A stretch of DNA of 64,000 bases from Parvibaculum sp. (GTDB lineage: Bacteria > Pseudomonadota > Alphaproteobacteria > Parvibaculales > Parvibaculaceae), in assembly GCA_019635955.1 (NCBI GenBank), contig JAHBYL010000012.1, positions 1 through 64,000 on the forward strand, written 5' to 3'. The first letter of the stretch is position 1; every line of letters begins with the position of its first letter. The position numbers were made by a program, and so were the translations under genes. Below, piece after piece: positions 1-7,368 of this stretch. A model generated the notes under the pieces. It had not been told where the DNA came from. It saw only the letters and a program-made list of their open reading frames with translations, and ran no database searches.

Positions 1-1
1 C

Positions 2-232
2 CTGAACTTCCCCGTCACGGAGGCCGAGGACATGCCCTCGATCGCCGCGGATGCACCCGCCATCGCCTTCGGCGATTTCAAACGCGGCTATCTCATCGTC
101 GACCGCCTCGGCATCCGCGTGCTGCGCGATCCCTACAGCGCGAAACCCTACGTGCTCTTCTACACGACGAAGCGCGTCGGCGGCGGCGTGCAGAACTTCG
201 AGGCGATCAAGTTCCTCCAGTTCTCGTCGTGA
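2..232 (+). CDS. Phage/GTA major capsid protein, C-terminal fragment
   Basis: This is an open frame entering from the left edge, so only the last 76 residues are visible. The end resembles the HK97-fold major capsid C-terminus: a strand-rich tail with LYTTKRVGG-like spacing and a terminal NFEAIKFLQFSS. Every following gene is a head-completion or tail gene in GTA order, which places this at the capsid position (ORFg5 of the Rhodobacter capsulatus GTA). In that family the protein forms the icosahedral shell after prohead cleavage; the protease and portal would lie to the left, outside the window. An internal ATG at 32 is not a real start, because the frame is open upstream of it. The assignment rests on a short tail plus context. 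Confidence 0.82.
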   Translation: MNFPVTEAEDMPSIAADAPAIAFGDFKRGYLIVDRLGIRVLRDPYSAKPYVLFYTTKRVGGGVQNFEAIKFLQFSS

Positions 233-240
233 GGTGGCCC

Positions 241-672
241 ATGCGCGACATTCACAACAGCCTGAAGGCGATCCAGACGCTCGATCCCGCGCCCTCCACG
301 GCTACGCGCTACGGCGCGCCCGTCGATGGCAGGGGCTTCCAGGCGGTGGAACATCTGGTGCTGATCGGCGCCGCGGGCGAAGAGCTTTCGGAAGAAATCT
401 CCATCGCCTGCGTCCTTCAGTCCTCGGAGAATGGCGGCGACTGGCTGCCCGTCACCGCCGCGCATGAAGTGCTGGGCGCCCCGCCGGACGAGGCAGGCAT
501 CTTCGCCCGCGTCGAAAGCGCGGACGGTGATCTCTGTGTCTGCCGCACCGGCTATGCCGGCCCCGCGCGCTACACGCGGGTGGGCGTCCTCTTCATCGGG
601 GAGCACGAGGAGCCCACCCCCGTCGCCGCCCTCGCTCTCCTCGGCGGCGGGCATCTGGAGCCGGTGAGGTAG
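241..672 (+). CDS. Capsid-adjacent phage protein of unknown function
   Basis: This 143-residue product starts MRDIHNSLKAIQ and lies directly behind the capsid gene. A GAGGTGG sequence just before the ATG supports this start over an in-frame GTG at 229 that overlaps the capsid stop. It resembles a common unnamed phage family found next to major capsid genes. Members have an N-terminal MRD start, a central block like ISIACVLQSSENGGDW that looks like a sandwich strand-loop-strand, a YAGPARYTRVGVLF segment, and an end with GGHLEPVR. The likely role is a head-surface or decoration component, but this is inference from position. The R. capsulatus GTA has no counterpart at this spot, as far as I recall. 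Confidence 0.6.
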   Translation: MRDIHNSLKAIQTLDPAPSTATRYGAPVDGRGFQAVEHLVLIGAAGEELSEEISIACVLQSSENGGDWLPVTAAHEVLGAPPDEAGIFARVESADGDLCVCRTGYAGPARYTRVGVLFIGEHEEPTPVAALALLGGGHLEPVR

Positions 673-687
673 AAGTCAAAAAAACGA

Positions 688-776
688 CGTCATGACCCGG
701 CTTGTCCGGGTCATCCACGTCTTTCTTCTTGATCGCGGCAAAGACGTGGATGGCCCGCATGAAGCGGGCCATGACG
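688..776. repeat. REP-type compound palindrome in the GTA cluster
   Basis: Two hairpins are arranged head to head. Hairpin one pairs 692-700 with 706-714 (ATGACCCGG/CCGGGTCAT). Hairpin two pairs 750-758 with 764-772 (ATGGCCCGC/GCGGGCCAT). The outer arms ATCCACGTC (713-721) and GACGTGGAT (743-751) also pair, and the whole element begins CGTCATG and ends CATGACG. This is the layout of intergenic REP/BIME-like elements scattered in many alphaproteobacterial chromosomes. It fills the gap before the adaptor gene and has no T-tract, so it is not an ordinary terminator. Confidence 0.75.
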
Positions 777-804
777 AATTTTATTAGCCTTGGAACCACC
801 ACAC

Positions 805-1368
805 ATGACCCTCTCTCTCATCGCACCCCCCGCCGAAGAGCCGGTGACGCTCGCGGAAGCCCGCGCCCATCTCCGCCTCGACGCGGCGGAGGAGAACGCG
901 CTGCTTGCAGCCCTCATCACCGCCGCGCGCACGGCCCTCGAAGCGGAAACGCGCCGCGCCTTCGTCACGCAGCACTGGTGCTACACGATGGACGACTGGC
1001 CGTCGCGCCCCATCGAATTGCCGCTCGCGCCCGTCGCGGAAGTGACGGCTGTGAAGGTCGCGCTCCTCAGCGGCGCCATGCTGACCATCGACCCCGCCTT
1101 CTACGAGGTGGACGCGAAGGGCGAGCCGCCGCGCATCGCCGCAAGGCGCGGTCAGGCCTGGCCCATGCCCGCGATGCGCCTTGCCGGCATCGAGGTGGAA
1201 TTCACGGCGGGCTATGGACCCGCCGCCGCCGTGCCGCAGCCGTTGAAACAGGCGGTGCTTCTTCTCGCCGCGCACTGGTTCGAAAACCGCGCGCCCATGG
1301 GCGAGGGGGCGGAACTACCGCTCACCGTCTCCGCGCTTGCAGCGCCCTACCGGAGGCTCCGTCTTTGA
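805..1368 (+). CDS. Head-tail connector (adaptor) protein, GTA gp6-like
   Basis: This 187-residue protein begins MTLSLIAPPAEEPVTLAEARAHL. The opening PVTLAEARAHLRLD followed by an alpha-helical EENALLAALITAARTALEAETRR is typical of the phiE125 gp8/HK97 gp6-like adaptor family that docks under the portal ring. ATG 805 is preferred over an in-frame TTG at 790 because homologues begin at this point and 790 lies inside the spacer after the repeat. The stop overlaps the TTG start of the head-closure gene, implying translational coupling. It corresponds in order to ORFg6 of the R. capsulatus GTA. Confidence 0.85.
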   Translation: MTLSLIAPPAEEPVTLAEARAHLRLDAAEENALLAALITAARTALEAETRRAFVTQHWCYTMDDWPSRPIELPLAPVAEVTAVKVALLSGAMLTIDPAFYEVDAKGEPPRIAARRGQAWPMPAMRLAGIEVEFTAGYGPAAAVPQPLKQAVLLLAAHWFENRAPMGEGAELPLTVSALAAPYRRLRL

Positions 1369-1691
1369 AAAACAATCCGATCGGCGGCATGCGCGAACGC
1401 GTCACGCTCCAGTCGCCGCTGCTCACGGCCGATGGCGCGGGCGGCGCGAATATCGCCTGGGAAGATGAGGCCACCGTCTGGGCAAAGGTGGAGGAGCTTG
1501 GCGGCGATGAGCGCGTGACCGGCGAGCGCCTCGCTGCCCGTGCGCGTCTTCGCCTCACCATCCGCTATCGCGAAGGCCTCAATGCCGCCATGCGCGTCAT
1601 CTGGAAGACGCGCCCGCTCGACATCCGCGCGATCCGCGGCCCGGACGGGCGAAAGCATCTTCTTATTCTCGATTGCGAGGAAGCCGCATGA
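1365..1691 (+). CDS. Head-closure (stopper) protein, GTA gp7-like
   Basis: This 108-residue protein begins (TTG)KNNPIGGMRERVTLQSP. The motif MRERVTLQ, the segment WAKVEELGGDE, and the strand-rich TIRYREGLNAAMRVIWKTRPLDIRAI are typical of SPP1 gp16-like head-closure proteins, which seal the connector and receive the tail. The start chosen is TTG 1365, which overlaps the previous stop and has CGGAGG eight bases upstream; ATG 1389 is the alternative. The gene ends in an ATGA overlap with the next gene. Position and family match ORFg7 of the R. capsulatus GTA. Confidence 0.85.
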   Translation: MKNNPIGGMRERVTLQSPLLTADGAGGANIAWEDEATVWAKVEELGGDERVTGERLAARARLRLTIRYREGLNAAMRVIWKTRPLDIRAIRGPDGRKHLLILDCEEAA

Positions 1692-2077
1692 GCGCCGATC
1701 TCGAACTGCAAAAGGCGATCTTCGCCCGCCTCGCGTCCGATGAAGCACTCGCCGCCCTTGTCGGCGCCCGCATCCACGACAATCCGCCGGGCGATGTCGC
1801 GCATCCCTATCTCACTCTCGGCGAGAGCGAGACGCGCGACTGGCCGGCCGGCATGGAACATCGCCTCGCCCTCCATTGCTTCACCCGCGGTGGTGGCAGG
1901 GCCGAGGCAAAGACGATCCTCGAAGCCGTCCGCTTGGCGCTCCACGACGCTGCCCTCGCGCTCGAAACCCATAGCCTCGTCAATCTCCGCTTCCTCGATG
2001 TGCAGACGCGCCGCGAGCCGGACGGCCTCACCTGGCGCGGCACCATCCGCCTCCGTGCGGTGACGGAGGAAGGGTAG
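1688..2077 (+). CDS. Tail terminator protein (DUF3168), GTA gp8-like
   Basis: This 129-residue protein begins MSADLELQKAIFARLASDEAL. DUF3168 traits are visible: an N-terminal helix (ELQKAIFARL), then ALVGARIHDNPP, YLTLGESETRDW, a central HRLALHCFTRGGGRAEAKTILEAV helix, and a final strand block up to TIRLRAVTEE. In the family it forms the ring ending the tail tube at the head side. ATG 1688 overlaps the preceding TGA. Right after it sits the second palindromic repeat (2111-2216). Confidence 0.87.
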   Translation: MSADLELQKAIFARLASDEALAALVGARIHDNPPGDVAHPYLTLGESETRDWPAGMEHRLALHCFTRGGGRAEAKTILEAVRLALHDAALALETHSLVNLRFLDVQTRREPDGLTWRGTIRLRAVTEEG

Positions 2078-2110
2078 AGGCGGGGGCGCCAGTAATCGCT
2101 CCACCTTATT

Positions 2111-2216
2111 CGTCACCCCCGGGCTTGACCCGGGGGTCCAGAGCGGCTGGCACAGAGCGAGCAGTTCCTGGATTGCCGGCCTCCTTGAAGTTTCAAAAGA
2201 GGGCCCGGCAATGACG
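2111..2216. repeat. Second REP-type compound palindrome
   Basis: The left hairpin pairs 2115-2123 with 2129-2137 (ACCCCCGGG/CCCGGGGGT) around CTTGA. The right hairpin pairs 2172-2179 with 2205-2212 (ATTGCCGG/CCGGCAAT). The outer ends CGTCA and TGACG mirror the repeat at 688-776, and TCCAG/CTGGA boxes join the halves. It occupies the gap between the terminator and tail-tube genes. Sharing a class of element with 688-776 suggests the genome-wide repeat family has colonised the phage-derived locus. Confidence 0.7.
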
Positions 2217-2253
2217 TTGTAGTGAAAAATGGAACACAAAAAGGACCATCCGA

Positions 2254-2667
2254 ATGACAGCCCAGAAAGGCAAGGACCTGCTGCTGAAGCTCGACAGCAC
2301 GGGCGAGGGAAGTTTCATCACCGTCGCGGGGCTTCGCTCCCGCGCCATCGCCTTCAATGCTCGCGCGGTGGACGTGACGCACGCCGAGTCCGCCGGCCGC
2401 TGGCGCGAGCTGCTGGAAGGCGCGGGCGTCCGCTCCGCCGCCATCACGGGCCGCGGCATCTTCCGCGATGCGGCGTCGGATGCGAGCGTCCGAGACATCT
2501 TCTTCGCGGGCGCCATCCGCGCCTGGAGAGTCGTCATCCCCGATTTCGGAACCGTGACCGGCCCCTTCCAGATCACCGCGCTCGAATTCGCAGGCGACCA
2601 TGACGGCGAAATCACCTTCGACCTTGCGCTGGAGAGCGCCGGCGAGATTGCCTTCGCAGCGGCATGA
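2254..2667 (+). CDS. Major tail tube protein, GTA gp9-like
   Basis: This 137-residue protein begins MTAQKGKDLLLKLDSTGEGSF. The order of motifs GKDLLLKL, ITVAGLRSR, VDVTHAESAGRWRELL and TGRGIFRDA is characteristic of the TP901-1/GTA family of tail tube proteins, and the length is normal. It would stack as hexameric rings to form the tail. The stop abuts the stop of a minus-strand gene at 2669. In canonical GTA clusters gp10 follows at once; here about 2 kb of unrelated exported-protein genes intervene. Confidence 0.88.
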   Translation: MTAQKGKDLLLKLDSTGEGSFITVAGLRSRAIAFNARAVDVTHAESAGRWRELLEGAGVRSAAITGRGIFRDAASDASVRDIFFAGAIRAWRVVIPDFGTVTGPFQITALEFAGDHDGEITFDLALESAGEIAFAAA

Positions 2668-2668
2668 G

Positions 2669-3562
2669 CTAAAGGATAGTGCCCGGCAAGTCCGATTTCG
2701 GAACGACGATCTCGCCCGTGGCTGCGTCCTCGATCCAGATCGTATGGGTATGTATCCGCAGGCCACCGGATCGCTTCAAGGCAAAATCGAACTTGACGAC
2801 ATAGGCCGCGCCCGGCTTCGCATCCAGAAGAACGGGAAGATAGCCTTCGTACAGGCCGGTGCGCGCGAGGATCGCGATGGCCCGCGTGCCGGGCGCAAGG
2901 GCGACGGACTTCGTCGGTTCCCACAGCGGCGCGACCCACACGCCGCGTTCCCTGTCTTCCGGCACAATCTGCCCGTCGACAGCGATGGGATAGACGCTGA
3001 GGCCGCTCTCGTGGACTGTGCCGCGGATCGTCGCCACATCGGCGCCGGAGGGTGGCCGGTAGCGCCCCTCGATCGACATAAGGAGATCCGGCGTCTTCGG
3101 CACGACGATTTCGCCGGTCCGCTCATCCTCGATATAGAGCCATGTGCGGATACGGTTGTAATTGAGCCCGTCCGCCCAGTTGGTGTCCTCGGCTCGTTTG
3201 ACGACATAGCGGCCGCCCGGCTTTGCATCGAGCATCACGGGAATGGAATCGCCGCGCCTGCCGACGATATAGCCGATGGTGAGCGATTGGGGGCCGGGCT
3301 TGAGTTCTATCGGCACGTCGAACTTTTCGTCTTCAAAGGCAACCTTGCCATTGATGGCGAAGACACCGACGGCATAGGTCGCGCTGCCGACAAGGCCCGG
3401 CTTTTGCGAATAGCTGCCGCGCAATGTCGCCGGTTCTGCAATGCCCGTAAGGTCCGGCTTGTAGGGCTGAAAATCGGCGGGCGGCAGTGTCTCGAGCTTC
3501 GGCGCGCAGGCGGCGAGCGAAAGGGCGAGAGCGGCCAGGACAAAGGAAAGGAATCTTTTCAT
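2669..3562 (-). CDS. Lipoprotein with two copies of an unknown domain (cargo gene A)
   Basis: This 297-residue product begins MKRFLSFVLAALALSLAACA, a lipoprotein signal with Cys19 as the acylation site. ATG 3562 has GAGGATG upstream; the frame is open further up but without a signal peptide. The mature protein contains two similar modules, about residues 45-156 and 177-289. Each runs from an AT(L/I)RG strand through a PVMLDAKPG/PVLLDAKPG block to YVVK and an IEDE/IEDA..TGEIVVPK finish, so an internal duplication is plain. I do not recognise the family. It lies antisense to the GTA genes, between tail tube and gp10, tail to tail with the former, and is probably transcribed separately. Function is unknown; an envelope or surface role is inferred from the lipobox. 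Confidence 0.8.
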   Translation of the reverse strand: MKRFLSFVLAALALSLAACAPKLETLPPADFQPYKPDLTGIAEPATLRGSYSQKPGLVGSATYAVGVFAINGKVAFEDEKFDVPIELKPGPQSLTIGYIVGRRGDSIPVMLDAKPGGRYVVKRAEDTNWADGLNYNRIRTWLYIEDERTGEIVVPKTPDLLMSIEGRYRPPSGADVATIRGTVHESGLSVYPIAVDGQIVPEDRERGVWVAPLWEPTKSVALAPGTRAIAILARTGLYEGYLPVLLDAKPGAAYVVKFDFALKRSGGLRIHTHTIWIEDAATGEIVVPKSDLPGTIL

Positions 3563-3599
3563 CGGATCATCCTCGGCAATTTTAGCGCACGCAGCGCGC

Positions 3600-4529
3600 T
3601 CAGCGGTCTCTCTCGCACCATTGCTTCGGCTTCGGCGGCGGTCGCTTTGCTTTCTTGTCCGTGAACGACGTTTGCGTATCGTAGGATACGCCCGCGAAAT
3701 AGGTTGCCCCGCGGTTGATGACATTGAGGGCAACGGGAAGACCGGACACGACATCCTTGCCCGCTGTCTCGTCATGGATCGAGATGACAACCTGCCCGTT
3801 GAAATTGCCCATGCGCAACTCGCCCGGCCGGATCACGTAGCTGTGCCCGGGCTCGAGGTCGAGCAGTAAAGGAAAGACCTGCCACCAGCCGTACGAGCCG
3901 GATGGCGAAATGACCAGGGGTTGCATGGAAACGGGAAAGGCCGACGACGCATGCGATATCATGAAGCTGAGCGCGCGGGTTCCGGGTTCGACGGAGGTTG
4001 ATGTCGTTTTGTCCGTAAGGCGATTGCCATCGACCGTGTAGAGATTAGCGCTTCCCTGCTCGACCGACCCGGCGAGCAGGGTTGCAATTCGCGCTTTCTC
4101 GATTCTGATTGTCGCCGCATCCGCGCTTCCCGGCGCACTTGCGTTCGGCGGTGCTGATGTCTGGGAGATAATGGCGCCAGACCTTGTCTCCCTGATGAGA
4201 ATGTTGTCCTTGCCCGCCTTCTCCACGACATAGACGTCTCCCGCCGAAACATCGAGGCGAATGGGGAGAAGGGCCCTGCCATTGGCGACCACGATGGAGT
4301 GGGGGCCGGGCGCGAGGTCATGGCGGGCGCAGCTTGCCTCAGGGCCGAAAATGGTCCTGCCGTTGATCGCGGCGATCCGCGTACCGGAACTGCCGAACGT
4401 GCCATGGATGACGTCTCCGCGAATGGTCGCCAGAGACGGGTCCTGCGGCGGCGGTGCGGGCTCGCGCTCCTGCGCATGGGCGGTGGTGGCAGCGAAGATC
4501 GCGATGGCGGCAAGGCGTAGAAGTTTCAC
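3600..4529 (-). CDS. Exported protein related to neighbouring lipoprotein (cargo gene B)
   Basis: This 309-residue product has a GTG start at 4529, chosen because it gives a signal peptide (VKLLRLAAIAIFAATTAHA, cleaved before Gln20) and has GGGGGACT upstream. A cysteine lipobox is absent. Two modules, about residues 33-124 and 138-263, resemble those in the neighbouring lipoprotein: ATIRG, a short AINGR strand, DLAPGPHSI or EPGTRALSF turns, and LPIRLDVSAGDVYVVEK or FPLLLDLEPGHSYVIRPG. The C-terminus is proline- and lysine-rich (KKAKRPPPKPKQ). With its downstream neighbour it forms a minus-strand pair, 37 bp apart, inserted between tail tube and gp10. The pair looks like a diverged gene duplication. 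Function is unknown. Confidence 0.75.
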   Translation of the reverse strand: MKLLRLAAIAIFAATTAHAQEREPAPPPQDPSLATIRGDVIHGTFGSSGTRIAAINGRTIFGPEASCARHDLAPGPHSIVVANGRALLPIRLDVSAGDVYVVEKAGKDNILIRETRSGAIISQTSAPPNASAPGSADAATIRIEKARIATLLAGSVEQGSANLYTVDGNRLTDKTTSTSVEPGTRALSFMISHASSAFPVSMQPLVISPSGSYGWWQVFPLLLDLEPGHSYVIRPGELRMGNFNGQVVISIHDETAGKDVVSGLPVALNVINRGATYFAGVSYDTQTSFTDKKAKRPPPKPKQWCERDR

Positions 4530-4626
4530 GAACGAAGTCCCCCGGTGTTGCGCTTCGGGCGAAGCGCGGCCCCGGGGAAAGGATAGCCGCATTCGGGCGG
4601 CAGGCTCCAGCATCAATGAGGTGGAA

Positions 4627-4944
4627 ATGGCAAACAGGCACAGAGGCGAAATCGAGGCCTTCCTCGATGGCGAGCGCATGACGCTGGTCTTGACGCTCGG
4701 CGCGCTTGCCGAGCTTGAGCAGGCTTTCGGCGGCGAGGACATGCTGGCGCTGGCGATCCGTTTCGAAACGGGCCGCATCGCCGCCGCCGACGCGGTGAAG
4801 ATCATCGGCGCGGGCCTCCGCGGCGCGGGTCATCAGCATAGTGACGAAGATGTATCCCGCATGACGGCGGAAGGCGGCGCGGCGGGCTTCGTCGCCATCG
4901 TTGCGGAGTTGCTCTCCGCAACTTTCGGCGGAAGCGGCCAGTGA
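4627..4944 (+). CDS. GTA gp10 family protein, tail assembly
   Basis: This 105-residue protein begins MANRHRGEIEAFLDGERMTLVLTLGALAELE. The opening MAN-x-x-RGE and the TLGALAELE helix are the signature of the 'gene transfer agent family protein' encoded between tail tube and tape measure. By position it acts with the next gene as a tail assembly chaperone. ATG 4627 gives the family start, although the GAGGTGG before it is unusually close. It overlaps the next gene by GTGA. Upstream lie the two antisense cargo genes instead of the tail tube gene. Confidence 0.85.
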   Translation: MANRHRGEIEAFLDGERMTLVLTLGALAELEQAFGGEDMLALAIRFETGRIAAADAVKIIGAGLRGAGHQHSDEDVSRMTAEGGAAGFVAIVAELLSATFGGSGQ

Positions 4945-5153
4945 GCGCGCCGCGTTTTCCCTGGGACGAAGCCATGTCGCTCGGCCTCGGCCAGCTGCGC
5001 CTGCCGCCGGAAATCTTCTGGCGCCTGACGCTCCCCGAACTCGCCGCCGCCGCCCGCGCATTGCGGCCGGTGCGGCAGCACGGAATGAGCCGGCAGTCGC
5101 TGCGCCGGATGATGCTGGCCTTCCCTGACGAGGGGTGTGAATCCGGTCAATAA
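4941..5153 (+). CDS. Phage tail assembly chaperone (TIGR02216-type)
   Basis: This 70-residue product starts at a GTG overlapping the gp10 stop. The motifs FPWDEAMSLGLGQLRLPPEIFWRLTLPELAAA match the short alphaproteobacterial tail chaperone (gp10.1 position). In this family the protein coats the tape measure during tail assembly. The C-terminal end (FPDEGCESGQ) runs into a visibly AT-rich spacer. The tape measure gene normally follows immediately; here two lipoprotein genes come first. Confidence 0.85.
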   Translation: MSAPRFPWDEAMSLGLGQLRLPPEIFWRLTLPELAAAARALRPVRQHGMSRQSLRRMMLAFPDEGCESGQ

Positions 5154-5261
5154 TCGGGTCTATAGAGACTTTGATTATTGCACATCGAAATTTTGATTGT
5201 ACCATTCGACTTGGGTGCTGGCGTTGTAAGTCGGCGGTCATTGGGACTTTGGGGGGACCAG

Positions 5262-5987
5262 ATGAATATCTTGAGCCGTATCGGCGTGGTTGCGGCCGCG
5301 CTGCTGATGCTTGCCGGTTGTGCGACCCAGCCGGCCATTCCGTTCGACAGCTCCTCGGCAGGGCAGATCAAGACAATCGGCATCCTGACGCCGGATATTC
5401 CTACGGGTCCTTCGGCGATCCTCGCGAGCAGCGTCGGGCAGAGTTTCGGGCTGATCGGCGCTCTGGTCGATGCCGGCATGCAGTCCTCGCGCGAGAGCGA
5501 TCTGAAGTCCATGCTGAATTCGCGCCAGTTCGTGGCTCATGACAAGCTGATGGCCGGTGTGACCGCGTCGCTCGAGGCCCAGGGCTATGAAGTGCGCCGT
5601 GTCTCCGTCGCGCGCTCGGAGCGCGGCGAATTCCTGAAGACCTATCCGCTCTCCAACACCGAGAAAGTGGATGCCTATCTCGATATCGTGATGAGAGGCT
5701 ATGGCTATATCGCTGCGGGCATTACCGACGGCACGCCCTACCGGCCGATTGTCGAAACGCGTGTGCGTCTCGTCAGTGCGAAGGATTCAAGCGTGTTGAT
5801 GGAAGATGTCATCTTCTACAATCGCCTCAACGCCACTTACGAAACGACCAACGTCACGATTTCGCCCGACCCGGCCTATTCCTTTTCGGACTTCTCGTCG
5901 CTGGAGCGCGATCCCGACAAGGCGGTGGAGGGGCTCGATATCGCCTTTGCGAAATCGACCGAGGCAATCGCCACCTTGTTGCGCTAG
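5262..5987 (+). CDS. Lipoprotein of unknown function (cargo gene C)
   Basis: This 241-residue product begins MNILSRIGVVAAALLMLAGCATQ, a clear lipobox (LAGC). ATG 5262 has a GGGGGGACC stretch upstream and gives the signal peptide; an in-frame ATG at 5178 would put 28 unlikely residues ahead of it. The mature part opens IKTIGILTPDIP and contains a LDIVMRGYGYIAAG strand block and a RVRLVSAKDSSVLMED block. That layout is loosely reminiscent of outer-membrane-associated lipoproteins that act in trafficking, but I cannot assign a family. It is co-directional with the GTA genes and followed nine bases later by a second lipoprotein, so the two form an inserted mini-operon between tail chaperone and tape measure. 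Confidence 0.78.
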   Translation: MNILSRIGVVAAALLMLAGCATQPAIPFDSSSAGQIKTIGILTPDIPTGPSAILASSVGQSFGLIGALVDAGMQSSRESDLKSMLNSRQFVAHDKLMAGVTASLEAQGYEVRRVSVARSERGEFLKTYPLSNTEKVDAYLDIVMRGYGYIAAGITDGTPYRPIVETRVRLVSAKDSSVLMEDVIFYNRLNATYETTNVTISPDPAYSFSDFSSLERDPDKAVEGLDIAFAKSTEAIATLLR

Positions 5988-5996
5988 GAGCAGCGC

Positions 5997-6632
5997 ATGA
6001 ACAAGTGGAAATGCCTCGCAGTGGCGTCCGCGGGATTGCTCGTCGCCTCCTGCGCAAACAACGCGCCCGACCTGTCGCCGCTGGTGCAGATTGCGCCGGC
6101 CTCCTGCACGCAGGAGCCCAATCTCGGTCGCGCCCTGCCAGTCAGCTTCAGCGCCGAAGGCAAGATCGAGGCCGTGAGGGCGACGATCTCGGAGCAGAGC
6201 CCCTGTCTCACCGTCGGTGAGAAAAAGAGCCTCTACGAGGTCTTCGCTCTGCCGGAAGCCGGTCAGCCGATCATCGTCACGGTGCGGAGCCTGCCGAGTA
6301 CACGCGGTATCCTGCCGCCGCGGATCGTGGTGCTGGACAAGGAGGGCAAGGTTCTGCGGCAGATCGACCGTGAGTCCATCCATTTTCGCGGTACGGCTCT
6401 CACCGCCATGCTGCGCACGCGGCCGGGCGATCGCTACCTGGTGGTCTCATCCGATCCTGATGTGGTCGGCACCGACATTTCCCGCGTGAGCGGCAATGTC
6501 AATCAGCAGATGATTTCGACAGGCGCCTTCATGGTGCCCGTTTACACAGGCTCGGAATCGACCGCCAGCATGACCTATGCGCATAACGGGACGGTGGATG
6601 TTTCCGTCCGGGCTATCCCGGTGGCCAGGTAG
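5997..6632 (+). CDS. Lipoprotein of unknown function (cargo gene D)
   Basis: This 211-residue product begins MNKWKCLAVASAGLLVASCANN, with a lipobox VASC. AGGAGCAG lies just before the ATG. The mature region has strands typical of a periplasmic beta-sandwich: SFSAEGKIEAVRATI, GQPIIVTVRSLPS, PPRIVVLDKEGKVLRQID and GDRYLVVSSD. The last three are faintly like MalM-type periplasmic proteins (PF07148), a weak comparison from memory only. It sits nine bases behind the preceding lipoprotein, and together they separate the tail chaperone from the tape measure. Function is unknown. Confidence 0.76.
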   Translation: MNKWKCLAVASAGLLVASCANNAPDLSPLVQIAPASCTQEPNLGRALPVSFSAEGKIEAVRATISEQSPCLTVGEKKSLYEVFALPEAGQPIIVTVRSLPSTRGILPPRIVVLDKEGKVLRQIDRESIHFRGTALTAMLRTRPGDRYLVVSSDPDVVGTDISRVSGNVNQQMISTGAFMVPVYTGSESTASMTYAHNGTVDVSVRAIPVAR

Positions 6633-6722
6633 CGGCCACCATCCGGCACGAAACCGAAATGCGCTGGCCGATGGCCGGCGCATTTTTCGTTTCAGGCCCG
6701 GCTGTTCTGATCGGAGAAGAAA

Positions 6723-7352
6723 ATGACCCCCGACACCGACCCCGAAACCCTCACCCGCGCCATGGAGCAAGCGGGCGAGGCGGCGCGTCTCTTCGCGCTC
6801 GACAGCGAACGCGCGCTGAAAAGTGTCAGCGCCGAGCTCCGCCGCACCACGCGTGACGGCCGCGATTTCGGCGATGCGCTGGCCTCTGCTTTTGAAGGCG
6901 CGGCGTTGAAAGGCCGCTCGCTTTCCGACACGCTCAGGAAACTCGCGCTCGATCTGTCGCGCATTGCGCTGGACGGCGCGCTGAAGGCCGTCACGGGTGC
7001 TGTCTCCGGCGGCATCGGCAATGCCATCGGCTCTCTCGTCATGAATGCCGATGGCAATGCGATTGCCGATGGCCGCGTGCTGCCCTTCGCGAAGGGCGGC
7101 GTTGTCTCGAGCCCCATGCTCTTTCCCCTGCGCGGCGGCACCGGCCTTGCGGGCGAAGCAGGCGCGGAGGCGATCCTGCCGCTCCGTCGTGGCGCGGATG
7201 GCCGCCTCGGCGTCGCGGCGGGCGAGGGCGCCCCGCCCATGCAGATCACGTTCAACGTAACGGCAACAGACGTCGCGAGCTTCCGCCGCTCGGAATCGCA
7301 GATCGCGGCGATGCTTGCCCGCGCCGCTGCGCGCGGCCGCAGAAACACTTGA
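6723..7352 (+). CDS. Short phage tail tape measure protein, GTA gp11-like
   Basis: This 209-residue protein is very close in length to the R. capsulatus GTA tape measure (about 220), far shorter than tape measures of siphophages, in keeping with the short GTA tail. Features visible are an N-terminal charged helical half (residues 1-90), a glycine-rich hydrophobic stretch TGAVSGGIGNAIGSLV, then the conserved block FAKGGVVSSPMLFPL, GLAGEAGAEAILPL and QITFNVTATDVASFRRS. The start follows GGAGAAAA. It should span the tail lumen and set tail length. Confidence 0.88.
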   Translation: MTPDTDPETLTRAMEQAGEAARLFALDSERALKSVSAELRRTTRDGRDFGDALASAFEGAALKGRSLSDTLRKLALDLSRIALDGALKAVTGAVSGGIGNAIGSLVMNADGNAIADGRVLPFAKGGVVSSPMLFPLRGGTGLAGEAGAEAILPLRRGADGRLGVAAGEGAPPMQITFNVTATDVASFRRSESQIAAMLARAAARGRRNT

Positions 7353-7368
7353 ATGAGGAGTATCTGAC

